Part shown: piece by piece, positions 24,732 to 35,554 of the stretch
How the letters are laid out: the number at the start of each line of letters is the position of its first letter
Position numbering within the stretch: the first letter of the stretch is position 1
Source: Echinarachnius parma
Taxonomy: Eukaryota; Echinodermata; Echinoidea; Clypeasteroida; Echinarachniidae
Direction of reading: 5' to 3'
NCBI GenBank assembly: GCA_037951105.1
Contig: JBAMJV010009038.1
Span: 62,001-126,000 of the forward strand
DNA: 64,000 bases
The notes under the pieces: model-generated
Seen by the model: the letters and a program-made list of their open reading frames with translations, nothing else
Told to the model about the DNA's origin: nothing
Database searches by the model: none
Program-made: the position numbers and the translations under genes

Positions 24732-25225
24732 TTAAACCTGCACAATGACATTACAAACTAATAGTTATAACTCCACCATGCTCGAAAGGTATAGAAAATT
24801 ACAAACGACTAAGTTAAGAGCCTTCTATCATTAAAAAAAAATACAAGAGGGCGCTTTTTAAAAAAAGCATTGGTTTGAACCATTTTTCATACAAAACTAT
24901 GCATGTGATGTTGAGTTAAAATACTGAAAAGAGAAATCATCATCAACTGTTTAACAACCTCTTTTGAAAATATTTGAAAAAATGTAAGCACTTTTAAATT
25001 TCTTTTTTAAATCATCGAATAAATCTGGGGCCCCGAATTTATTCCGACCGGTTATATTGATTGATATTTCAGCAATTTCTGAACCGATTTTGATCAAATA
25101 AAGTTTATTCTGCCATTAAAATTGTAAACTATGCTCTTTAAATTTTCACACTCAGTTTTTCATTATCTCACAAACAAATTATTTCATGCAGCGCCCTCTA
25201 TACCAAAACTGAACTACCCCTTTAA
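24732..25225 (-). mobile_element. TTAA MITE family C, inverted copy
   Basis: 494 bp between TTAA tetranucleotides. The right end reads AAAACTGAACTACCCCTTTAA on the plus strand, the reverse complement of the family start. It contains the TTTATTTGATC-type and CTCGAAAGGTATAG landmarks. Confidence 0.75.
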
Positions 25226-25324
25226 CTAGTGTTTTCGGTTATAATGCCTTGCTCCAAAGGGAGTAAAAAGTGCACGTCAATTGCTTTTTCATTGTGAGTG
25301 TGTCCTATAACCCTGGTAATAATA

Positions 25325-25392
25325 TTATCGTAAAGCGCTTAGAGATGAATATCAATAGTAGGCGCTATATAAATCGATTATAGTATTATTAA
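25325..25392 (+). mobile_element. LINE/SINE 3'-tail remnant
   Basis: Contains GTAAAGCGCTTAGAG, then GGCGCTATATAAA and a short ATT-rich tail: the conserved 3' end of CR1/L2-type elements, here on the plus strand. Nothing else of the element is recognisable. Confidence 0.5.
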
Positions 25393-25814
25393 TATTTATG
25401 GACACTAATTACATGCTCATGTTCATGTCCATATTCATGTTGATGAATTCTATTGGCTAAACAATTAAATTACTCGTGCAAAAATAGAATATAAACGAAA
25501 ATTTGAATCGTTTATTTATTTTTGTTCCGGTATGAATAACATGATACAAAGGTCCGGAGACCAACAATGATCATGCTACATTGGTACAATAACAATATTG
25601 TTCAAAGATACATACCCTGAAATAGCATCATGATTGATCTACTATCTTTAAAGTTATCGTTGCAGAAAGTCCGATTGTAATTTTTGTTGGGACATTATAT
25701 TATTATTTTGTTGGTATTATACAGCGATAATAAATAACGTTGAGGTATACAAGTCCTCGAATCCTTATAGGATTATTATGAAATTCACAATTCTAACATG
25801 TTTTTTTACATCTG

Positions 25815-27021
25815 TAATAATAATAATAATAATATCAAGCATTTATAAAGCGCCATCTATCTAGGTAGCCTATTCCGAGGCGCATAACAAAGGAAAGAAG
25901 AATAACAAACAGAGGGAAAACTTAAACAAGCACAAATACCAATACAAGCAACTAATATATTAATAAGCTACACTAAACAAGTATGATTTTAATTTACTTT
26001 TAAACACTTCTAACGAGTCTATTGTTTTTAATTCTAAGGGTAATCTATTCCATAAATCCGGAGCTGATGCAAAAAATGCTCTATTTCCATAAGTAAAAAT
26101 TATTGGTCCAAGGACCGATCCTTGGGGAACACCAAACTTCATCTTAGCTGAAGTAGATGTTGTTCCCTCAACACTAACTACAAATGATCTATTTTCTAAA
26201 TATGATGAAATCCAATTAAGTGGTTTACCTTTAACTCCATATGATTCAAGTCGATTTAACAAAATTGAATGGTCAACAGTATCAAAGGCGGACGATAAAT
26301 CCAATAATACCAAAAACACAGCCTGTTTCCTATCAAGGGCATGCAAAATATCATTAGAGACACGAATGAGGGCTGTTTCAACACTTTGACCCTTCCTATA
26401 GGCTGACTGGAATGGCTCTAACAAATTATTATAATTAAAGTGATCCAACATTTGTGAGGCTACTATTTTCTCCAGTATCTTAGATACAAACTTGAGATTC
26501 GATACTGGACGAAAATTAGCAAGATCTTTAGAATCTAATGACACCTTTTTCAAGAGGGGGGACACAATAGCTTGTTTAAAAGACTGTGGGAACTGAGCTG
26601 ACTGTAACGACATATTAACAATTGATGCAATACAAGAATGTAAGAGTCCAACATGTTTCTTGACTAACCAAGTCGGGATAGGGTCCAATGAGCATGACTT
26701 GGCAGGAAGACTTGAAATGAGATTTAAGATCTCATCGTTTGAAACTGGATCAAATTCATCCCAAACTGGTACGTCTAAATGATCTCGAGCCACAATACCT
26801 GATGTGGTATTAATTGTATCAAGTTCACTTCGAATATCACTTATCTTAGACAAAAAGAAGGCACTGAAATTTTCAGCAAGTTCCAATGAAGGTACATTAG
26901 TTGGAAACTTTAAATTTGATGTACGATGTAAAGCATTACCAATGACTCTATAGAATTGACCTGAATTAGAGCAGTCGGATATCTGTTTTTTCAAATGTTC
27001 AGCTTTAGCCTCTTTAATCAT
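25815..27021 (-). mobile_element. LINE (CR1/L2-like group), 5'-truncated and internally deleted
   Basis: An open frame of 353 codons (27021-25960) encodes the linker and N-terminal half of a non-LTR reverse transcriptase: ANFRPVSNLKFVSKILEKIV, QSAYRKGQSVETALIRV, LVLLDLSSAFDTVDHSILL and FGVPQGSVLGPIIF. It then jumps in frame to the element's C-terminal tail (NRAFFASAPDLWNRLPLELK). The palm with the YADD box, roughly 200 residues, is missing. The 3' end has AAAGCGC-like sequence and a (TTA)n tail near 25815-25850, typical of CR1/L2-type elements. It is non-functional, and clade assignment needs a tree. Confidence 0.85.
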
Positions 27022-27378
27022 CTCAAAAACAAGAAGTCGCTGATTCGTAAACAGTTGTCTGTTAATATCAGTACATGCATGTTGCCTGTGACATCACCGC
27101 CTCACGGCCATGTTGAAACGGCAGTATATCAAACCAGCAAAGAGAGATAGGAGAGAGGGGAACAACATACATTGTCTAAATTGTCATCACTTGGTTATTT
27201 GTTGGCATAACATTTTTTCCTCCAGCGGGCACCGTGAATTTCTGTTTTATTGATGTGTCATGTTACATGGACATAATGATACATACATACCAGCACAACT
27301 GAAGGGTTGATATATCTGTTTGTATATCCGTTATCTGATATTTTATGTCTATTGAGTGATGTGTGACAATTCCATAGT

Positions 27379-27684
27379 ATAGGTTTTCCCATTCATTTTA
27401 ACACTATTGTCATTCAATTTCATTAATTCGTCATTCAATTTCGTCCCGAGAAACCAACAGAGCGTAAATCCCAACTTCAATTTCGTCAATGGTCATTCTA
27501 TTTCGTCATTGGTCAACCAATTTCAAATATTTCGCATTCAAAATCGTCAATTGTCATTGGAATTCGTCTCGGCCACTGAGCGGGTGGTGAATGTTAAGTT
27601 CAATTTCGTCATTGTGCAAACAATTTCGTGAATTTGTCATTCAAATTCGTCAGGTGGTATAGCCTTTTGTTTGGATAGGAAAAC

Positions 27685-27756
<72 letters not shown>

Positions 27757-28112
27757 TACCCCATATATAATTAATGTTACAATTTAACAATTACATCAAG
27801 ACAATTTATAACAGAAAATTACCTCCTAAATACATAGGACGAATTTGAATGGAGTTTTGACGAAATTGGTTGCCAATTGACGAAATTGCTTTCGCTTTTA
27901 TGTGTTCAGCAACTGTTACCGACGAATTTGATTTGCAATTGACGAAAATGTGTGCCTAATGACTAAATTGTGTGGTGATTATGTTAAATTGATTGACGAA
28001 AGACGAAATTGAAGTAGGGATTTCCGCTCTGGTGGTTCCTCGGGACGAATTTGAATGACGAATTAATGAAATTGAATGAAAAAAGTGTTAAAATTAATGG
28101 GAAAACCTATAT
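27379..28112. mobile_element. 734-bp TA element made of AATTTCGTC words
   Basis: Ends TATAGGTTTTCCCATTCATT and AATTAATGGGAAAACCTATA, inverted. Both halves consist mainly of CATTCAATTTCGTC and its complement repeated at irregular spacing, around a (GT)n tract at 27687-27757. TA is compatible as target. The right half recurs inverted at 31350-31705. Confidence 0.75.
27687..27757. repeat. (GT)n microsatellite
   Basis: About 35 GT units with one interruption, at the centre of the AATTTCGTC-word element. Other CA/GT arrays: 2667-2703, 31706-31763, 31932-31979, 34739-34880 and 50327-50480. Confidence 0.9.
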
Positions 28113-29439
28113 TACAGCGAGATTCATATGACCGAGTAATGAGCGAAACATTTGGAAAACTATATAGTCTGTTCTATGCTTCTATTGGAAATACGAAAAC
28201 AACAAGGTATTTGAGAACCGCTAGAGTTCTAAGTATATTGTGTTAAGTTTTAAGGTGTACTACAATGAGGGCGGAAGGGTTGCCAGCGCAGTCGCTGCAG
28301 CCCTCCAGGAGTTTGGAAAACGGCTATTACATTTTAGGGCAGTATCACGTCATTTTTAGGGCAAAATATTACGTCATTTTCGGAAAGAAAAAAACATTTA
28401 CGGCGAAATCGAGTTATTTGTTTACTAACCCATTAACAACTTGTTATTTTCGTGCCTCAAAGAGACGAAGAATTTTATTTTGTCACAGGTAAAAAACGGA
28501 AAGGATAATTATTCGGGCATAAGACCTCAGCCCATCTGATAAAAAAGTGCCCCAATTCGCCCATGTGTAAGTCACGTACCTTCTTACTAGATCCCTGTAA
28601 TAATGATCATTGAATAAATTAGATAAAACAGTTTCGTTGAAATGGCCTACTATTTATACCATCTCTCTTTTAACTCGTGATTTAGTTTGATAAAATAACT
28701 CGATTTCGGCGTTAATGTTTTTTTGTTTTTTTTTTATTTTGCTTGAAGGCTGATTTCCCCCCCCCCCCCACCCCTTCTCGATTTGTGCGATTACTCATGC
28801 GAATTTCACACCACGTCACATTGTGAAATTTTCCTTTACTCTTGCTTTTTAAGGTCACATGTCGCACACAAAATGCAACAAACTTGCGGATTTCCATTCA
28901 TTCGTGTGTAAAATGCATGCTAATTTTGAAAGATGCAAAACTCAAAATTTCCTGGCTGTAAAACCTTTATTAGAATTTGAATTTCCTTTTGATAAGCATT
29001 CATAAAACACAAAATTAATTACAAACAAATAACAAACGGGAAAAAAAAACAGTGACATTAATTTCTTTGTTTTTCCTGTTTTTCTGTATTTTGTCCTCAT
29101 TAATTGTACAAAATAAGATCTGAACCCCCAAATCAACTGATGTAAACAATTGCTTATCCATACAAATGCTATACAAATGACCATATTCGCATAATTATTT
29201 TGCATATAAGTGCTAATTTTAATTTAACAATAGATTCTTGAAAATTACATTGGAAAGTATGCCAAATTTGGTCGCGATCGGGCGCATACTAGCTGATATT
29301 TGGAGGGCCCGGGGGGGGGGGGGGCTTTTAGCCTTTTATTATTTGTTTCCCCTTTAATAAATCGAAGTTGACTTTCAACCACATTGGAAACCCCAAAGTA
29401 AACCTTATGATCGAGAAAATGACTACCAGGACTTGAAGG

Positions 29440-29955
29440 TACCGTTGAGTATTGGTATTTCCCGAAGTGCCCCCCGATATTTTGTTTTGAGATAATGAAA
29501 AACTGACTGTCAAATTTGAAAGAACATACAATTTTTATGACAGAATAAACTTTATTTGATCAAAATCGGTTCAGAAACGGCTGAAATATCCATAAGTATA
29601 TTTTTATTCAAAAGATTCTTCACCGGCATTCACCGGGGGATATTTAGACTATTTGGAAAAAAAATCTGAATAGGTTTTTAAAAAGTCGTTGATGATATCT
29701 CTATTGAATCATTATTTTAACAAAACATTAAATGCACAATTTTGTATGCAAAATGGCTAAAACCAGTGATGTTTTAAAATAGCGCCCTTTTGAGTTGTAA
29801 CGGCTCTTTTTGAATGATAACAGGGGTTTTACTTAGTCGTTTGTAATTGTGTATACCTTTCGAGCATGGTGAAATTATAACTATTACTTTGTACCGTAAT
29901 GGTGCAGGTTTTCCTCATCGATTGTGCTTAAAATTGCACAAATTATTCCTTTATA
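29440..29955 (+). mobile_element. TTAA MITE family C, degraded copy
   Basis: Follows the family C order (GAGATAATGAAAAACTG, TTTATTTGATCAAAATCGG, TTTCGAGCATGGTGAAATTA) but the terminal TTAA motifs have diverged. Confidence 0.6.
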
Positions 29956-30411
29956 AAATCAGAGTCATTTATTACCTCAATATCCTGAAAGGGATCTAGT
30001 AACTTTGTTGAAATGTGCAAAAAGTGATGAATGGTTGATACAATGTATATGTACAATGTACATATCTTATATGTCCACTGGGTGTTGTGTGAAAATTTCA
30101 AGTTAAATGGACTTTATATGGCCGAGTAATGAGCAAAAATGCAAAGCGACATTCACTAACTCATTGCACTCACTTTGTACACGATGTTGACGATCCAGTG
30201 GATTATTCAACATCTGAACACTTCAATCGTACATATCTTTTTAATGAAAGGGAAATTTGAAAAACCGAAACCGGTCCCATGATGTTATTGTCAAAATGAA
30301 AATAACAAGGTATAATTCGATTATACAGGCATAGGACAACACAATATACAACAAACTATTAACATTTTTAAAAAGTTGAACAACTTTTATCTTCAGCTTG
30401 TAAAATCTTAC

Positions 30412-30486
30412 CTCTGTATGGTAGGGCAACTTGTAGCTCCAACGATGTTGGAAGACGTGTACGCGTACTGCTCAGACCAGCTCTGA
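30412..30486 (-). CDS. Possible small upstream exon of the Tie-like gene
   Basis: A 75-bp segment between a good acceptor (GGTGTTGTTTCAG) and a donor (GTAAGATTTTAC). Read in phase 1-1 it is open (RAGLSSTRTRLP, ELQVALPYRG) and would join the Ig1 exon in frame. Phase 2 is also open, and no domain is recognised. It is listed only because the splice borders are good and the gene's 5' exons are missing. It could be a chance pair of sites. Confidence 0.25.
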
Positions 30487-30975
30487 CTGAAACAACACCA
30501 ATATCACACAATTAATCCTTACTAAATAGAAAACAATAATGTTATTCTCCGCCAGTCAATGAATAAAGAAATCCATGTGAACTCAAACTGCTTACTCGTA
30601 ATATGAGAACATTTGTCCTTGATTGGTTGAACCATACATTTAACTTTTCAGTATCATTTTTGTTTAAGTCACGCATACAAATCAGCAAAACACAATAGCT
30701 TGAATAGAAATATGAATAAAGTACATACACCTCCAAACGTTTTGTTGGTTAGTTTGTTACATTTTGGGCGAATAAATCAAAATGTATTTCCTCAACTCGC
30801 GGTATGACATGTATGAGGGCTTGATATTACGCTTACTATATCTCTAATTTTAGACCACATCCGCGTTCATAAACTGGGATCGTTATCATTTGGATCGATG
30901 CGGGTCAAGTTCATGGCTCTGTTTTGTCGATTAATATATCCGTAATGACTACACTATGCTCGACTCTTTATTATT

Positions 30976-31321
30976 TTAAAGGGATCGATCTAGTAGCATT
31001 ATCAATATCCCCAAAACGTAATTTAAACTCTTGCAGTTATCGCATAAAACATTTAAATCGTATGACCAATACAAATATGGGGCCGGTTATGGATTTTATG
31101 ATTGAATTGTTCGGATTTGAAAATCTATATTGGAGACTTTCAACTGTAGACAAACTTAGTGCAGTGAGTTAGCATCGATCACTTTACATGTTTGCTTATT
31201 GCTCGGTCGCATGACATTACCATGTGAATTCCCATATTACTCATACTCACATAAATGCATTTTTTTTAGATCAACCATTCATCACGTTTTGCACATGGCA
31301 AAATTTTTACCAGATCCCTAG
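30976..31321 (+). mobile_element. TTAA MITE family I copy
   Basis: Starts TTTTAAAGGGATCGATCTAG and follows the family order to the ACCAGATCCCTA end. Diverged; the right TTAA is lost. Confidence 0.65.
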
Positions 31322-31349
31322 CTTTGATCAAAACCAAGCGCTTATATAA

Positions 31350-31763
31350 TATAGGTTTTCCCATTCATTTTAACACTTTTGTCATTCAATTTCATTAATT
31401 CGTCATTCAAATTCGTCCCGAGGAACCACCAGAGCGGAAATCCCAACTTCAATTTCGTCTTTCGTCAATCAATTTAACACAATCACCACACAATTTAGTC
31501 ATTAGGCACACATTTTCGTCAATTGCAAATCAAATTCGTCGGTCACAGTTGCTGAACACATAAAAGCGAAAGCAATTTCGTCAATTGGCAACCAATTTCG
31601 TCAAAACTCCATTCAAATTCGTCCTATGTATTTAGGAGGTAATTTTCTGTTATGAATTGTCTTGATGTAATTGTTAAATTGTAACATTAATTATATAGGG
31701 GGTAACACACACACACACACACACACACCCACACACACACACACATCCACACACACACACATA
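31350..31763. mobile_element. Half copy of the AATTTCGTC-word element
   Basis: Starts TATAGGTTTTCCCATTCATT and matches the reverse complement of 27763-28112 up to a (CA)n tract at 31706-31763. The other half is absent. Confidence 0.7.
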
Positions 31764-31944
31764 CGTTTAAAACATATCTTCATTTAATTATATATTTTTT
31801 GTATAGAAATGTAATGTTGTTATGTTTTGTTTTATATATTTTGTAAGAGATTTGAAGTAAATCAAACTGGACTTTTTATTTATTTTGTTTCATCTTGATT
31901 TGGAAATAAAACAAACAAACAAACAAACAAACACACATCACACA

Positions 31945-31982
<38 letters not shown>

Positions 31983-32404
31983 TTACCCAGGCATACTTGT
32001 GGGCCCCCGACTTGTGGGGTACTTGTGCTACTACAGGCTGAAGGAGTGCTACTATATACAAACTGTTTTTTTTCCACAAAATCTTTGCAACGAAAAAAGG
32101 CAACCTTCTGAGTGCAAGGGAAGGTAGGGGTGTGTCTAGAATAAAAGAAAAAATCCTCAAGTATCACTTATGGGGCACAGTCACAAGATTTTGTCACATA
32201 ACTCTCTGAAGCTAAATACGCCGATTTAAGGCTATTATTATCATTTCTGGGGCCACCGTCAATTTCGAGCTCGCCGCTCATGATGGCGGTCTCCTTATTC
32301 CATTATTCTGTTGTTAAACTTTGTATTTATTTGTATTTGTTTCATTACAAAAAATATGTTTTTGCATCGTATTCAAAACTGCAATTATGATTATGAATAT
32401 GGAC

Positions 32405-33001
32405 AGGTCTCTTAACTTCGCGCGTATCCCAACTTCGCGCATCATAGGCGAGATACGCAAACATTAGAACACGGACACGGCGACGGAAATTTTCAATGTC
32501 AAATGAAAGAGCACACATTAATTACTCATCAACCAAAAAATTAGCAAATAAAGAGCGATATTTCTGGAGAAATACTCACTTTTTGTGGTCTTTTTTATAA
32601 ATCACAACTTTCAAAGTTGTGATTTATAAAAAAGACCACAAAAAGTGAGTATTTCTCCAGAAATATCGCTCTTTATTTGAAACACCAGTGGTGTTTCAAC
32701 AAAATTATGGAGGAGGAAGAATCAAGCAAAATAAACGGAAATCGTTCCAGTAGAACATATTTGTTGTCATCGAAAGGCTACGCAAAATGCTCCTTTATTC
32801 GACCTACCCTTCAAATTTACTTTCGGATCGCGCAATCTCCGTAGATAGCTTGACAACGCTGCGCGTGCTAAGATGCTAATGCGCGCAAAATGTTTGCATC
32901 ATCACACTACCATTGAAATGCGTGTTACGGTTTGCTACACGGGATACGTGTTAAGTCAATGGCAGGGTGCCCTAGGTATTGACACGCGAAGTTGGGAGAC
33001 T
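32405..33001. mobile_element. Inverted-repeat element with GTCTC..AACTTCGCG ends
   Basis: Outer ends GTCTCTTAACTTCGCGCGT and ACACGCGAAGTTGGGAGAC are inverted copies with small differences. The interior holds the perfect palindrome at 32545-32679. Related words (CGCGAAGTTAGGATA) recur at 33205. Confidence 0.5.
32545..32679. repeat. Perfect 135-bp palindrome (67-bp arms, 1-base centre)
   Basis: The arms 32545-32611 and 32613-32679 are exact reverse complements around a single C at 32612. No mismatch over 67 bp. Confidence 0.95.
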
Positions 33002-33667
33002 ACCGTACTCGGTGAAGAAGTTCTTGTTGATATGACATGGTCACGGAATCGGGCCATTAACGCCACGAATTGTGAGTTTAAATGAAATTGTTCAAGATAA
33101 ATCGAATCCTCAGAGTTTGAGGAGTAATTTAAAATTGTTTCATTGAGATTACTGTAATTTTCTTGATCCTAAGCCACTTTGAAAAAATCAAAAATTTTCG
33201 TGCGCGAAGTTAGGATACACCTTCATACATATTTGCGAATCGTATTTTGCATTATTATGTATTATGTTGTAAAGGCGGAAATAAAACAGAACAATTACGC
33301 AGGTCAGTACAGAGCGAGTCAACTTTCTCGTCGATTTTATATTTTGTGTTATTTCCTCAACTGGACTATTAAGTCCGTAGAGGGCACATGACCTCAGTGA
33401 CCGGCACGACCGGCTCATATTACGCCTTCAATCTGTCGGGCTTCGCGTAGTCTTTCGTCAAGACTCTCAAGCTATATGCACAAATACGCGAGCGGAGCGA
33501 GAGTCTTTCTCTCTTTGCACATTGGTTGTTGTTTATTTCTAATGTAAACCTATTAAATACCGAATATTCATCTACCACGGAATGGTAGATCAGCCGTTTG
33601 CGAGTGTTAGTCTTTGTTTAGACACACAATCAAGCTGCATAGTAAAACCAAGTAAAACCAAACACGC

Positions 33668-35163
33668 TGTTGCACCACAAGTTGTCGTACCTGCACAAAT
33701 TGTCGTAGGCGACAATTTGTGCAAATTTTCACGCCACAAATTGTCGCCTCCTGCACAAATTGTCGTTTGCGACAATTTGTGTTGCTCTCGCCGTCCCCAT
33801 ACCCGGCGACAATTTGTGAAATAACGTAAAACCTCACACCACAAATTGTCGCATATTGCACAAATTATCGTCAGTCGCTGTCTTCAAGCTACAAAGATGA
33901 TGATGATGATAATAATCAGTGTTGGTGGACTCGAGGCCGGCCTCGGCGTCGACACCATTGGAAGATTTTTACGAAGCAGAGACCGAGATCCGTCAACAAA
34001 TCTCGAGGCCGAGACCGAGACTATTTGGTTTTGGGGGCCGAGACCATTAAATAACACTACAAATTGGCCTCGAGACAACTTAAAAAAACAAAAAAACAAG
34101 CCATGTGTGAGCATGTGTTAATATTCGTTTTTATGTGATTTTCGGTTGTATTTCTGCTTACATTAATCGAGTGTGACAAGCCGGCCGTATACTTGGGCTG
34201 GGGTGGTGGCAGAGAGATGACAGAAGGAGACCCTTCAAAGTTGACATGTGTTTTCTATGTTGCAATACATCCATTCTTTTGCATACATTTAGACATCAAC
34301 CTCACAATGGGGGGGGGGGGGGGGGGTCGGGGGGGGGGGGGGGTTGGTTGGGGTTGGGAAAGGCCTGTTTTGGGAAATCAACCCCCTCCCCCCCCCCCCC
34401 CCCCCCCCCCCCCCTTACACAATTTGAGCGGTCTTGAGGCCACTTTAAGTGCTCTCGACCATCATAGCCAATGGTCTCGATCGGACCCCCCAAACCAATT
34501 AGTGATCTCGGTCTCGGCCTTTTTTGACAGGCTTCGAAAACTCTTCACCAACACCCCTCCCCCCCTCCCCACCCCCCCCCCCCCCCTCGAAACATTATAC
34601 ATCCCCCTTCAAATAAACCTCAACGACACCCCACTCGAATAATCCTCACCGACACCCCCCCTCCCGTGAAAAAAAAAAATGGGTAAGCCACTGCACCCAT
34701 CCCTAAAACACATCCCTCCACGCCCACCGTCACTCCTCCACACACACACCCCACACACGCATAAACACACACACACACACACCCTACATTCACACATACA
34801 CCCATCCTTAATCTTTCACATACCACGTGTGCACAAGCACGCACACACACATACACAAATACACACACTCACACACTATACACAAACCTCACATGACCTA
34901 TAATGTTGGTGTGTTGGTATATATCCGTATGTCAAGAATGATCATTTTAATCCAAAATGTATGTCATCATGGCTTTGAACAGGACCGTAGGTGTGGCGAC
35001 AATTTGTGGTGCCAGCTACCAGCACAAATTGTGTCGCCGTCGCCTCCACAAATTGTCGTAAACCTCAATTTGTGCAGAAAGCGACAATTTGTGATGTCAA
35101 CATTTTTGCACAAATTGTCGCCTACGACAATTTGTGCAGGTACGACAATTTGTGGTGCAACAC
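33668..35163. mobile_element. 1.5-kb element with arms of CACAAATTGTCG words
   Basis: Left arm 33668-33870 and right arm 34990-35163 are inverted copies starting TGTTGCACCACAA. Each arm is itself a chain of CACAAATTGTCG and its complement, so each also folds on itself. The centre contains CTCGAGGCCGAGACCGAGA words, long poly-G and poly-C runs and CA repeats. No coding capacity found. Confidence 0.7.
34308..34590. repeat. Cluster of long poly-G and poly-C tracts
   Basis: G runs at about 34308-34327 and 34330-34343, a 27-base C run at 34388-34414, and C runs around 34560-34587, interleaved with GGTCTCGGCC words. Likely to block polymerases and to form G-quadruplex structures. Confidence 0.85.
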
Positions 35164-35554
35164 ACGCTTTCTTGCACAATACACGGTTACTGGTCGTTAG
35201 AGGGTCTCCGCAACATACTAGCGTAGCCGTACACGTTAAACAGTAGATGCGGACGCATCCATTATATGAATAGGGTACGTCATTACAAAATATGTTGCTT
35301 TCTTTTAAAATAAAGAGGTGAGATTTGGTATGGATACAAAAAAGGTATTTCTATGCTTCAGTTTAACTCTGATGTATCTCATATTTGATCATTAGAATAG
35401 TTAATATGATAATATTAATGTCTGATACTAAATAAACCCCTTGATACATGATGGAACGCGCCACGGCAATATCGTGTATTAGGCCCGAGTCAGGCAGAGG
35501 TCACCCGCATCTAGCGATCTGATTGGTTAATGTTTTCATCTCATTAATAAATTA

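Noticed and set aside
25960-27021. Retrovirus or LTR element, suggested by the reverse-transcriptase-like frame
   Set aside because: The motif set and the (TTA)n 3' tail are those of a non-LTR LINE. No LTRs, protease or integrase seen.
27379-28112. CRISPR-like or minisatellite array, because of the repeated words
   Set aside because: Spacing is irregular, words occur in both orientations and terminal inverted repeats bound the unit, so it is a DNA element.
34193-34642. 149-codon frame with Gly and Pro runs
   Set aside because: Produced by poly-G and poly-C tracts.
33582-35246. Pairs of frames repeating TNCR/QIVV and KLSP motifs
   Set aside because: Translations of the CACAAATTGTCG word array, present in all frames.
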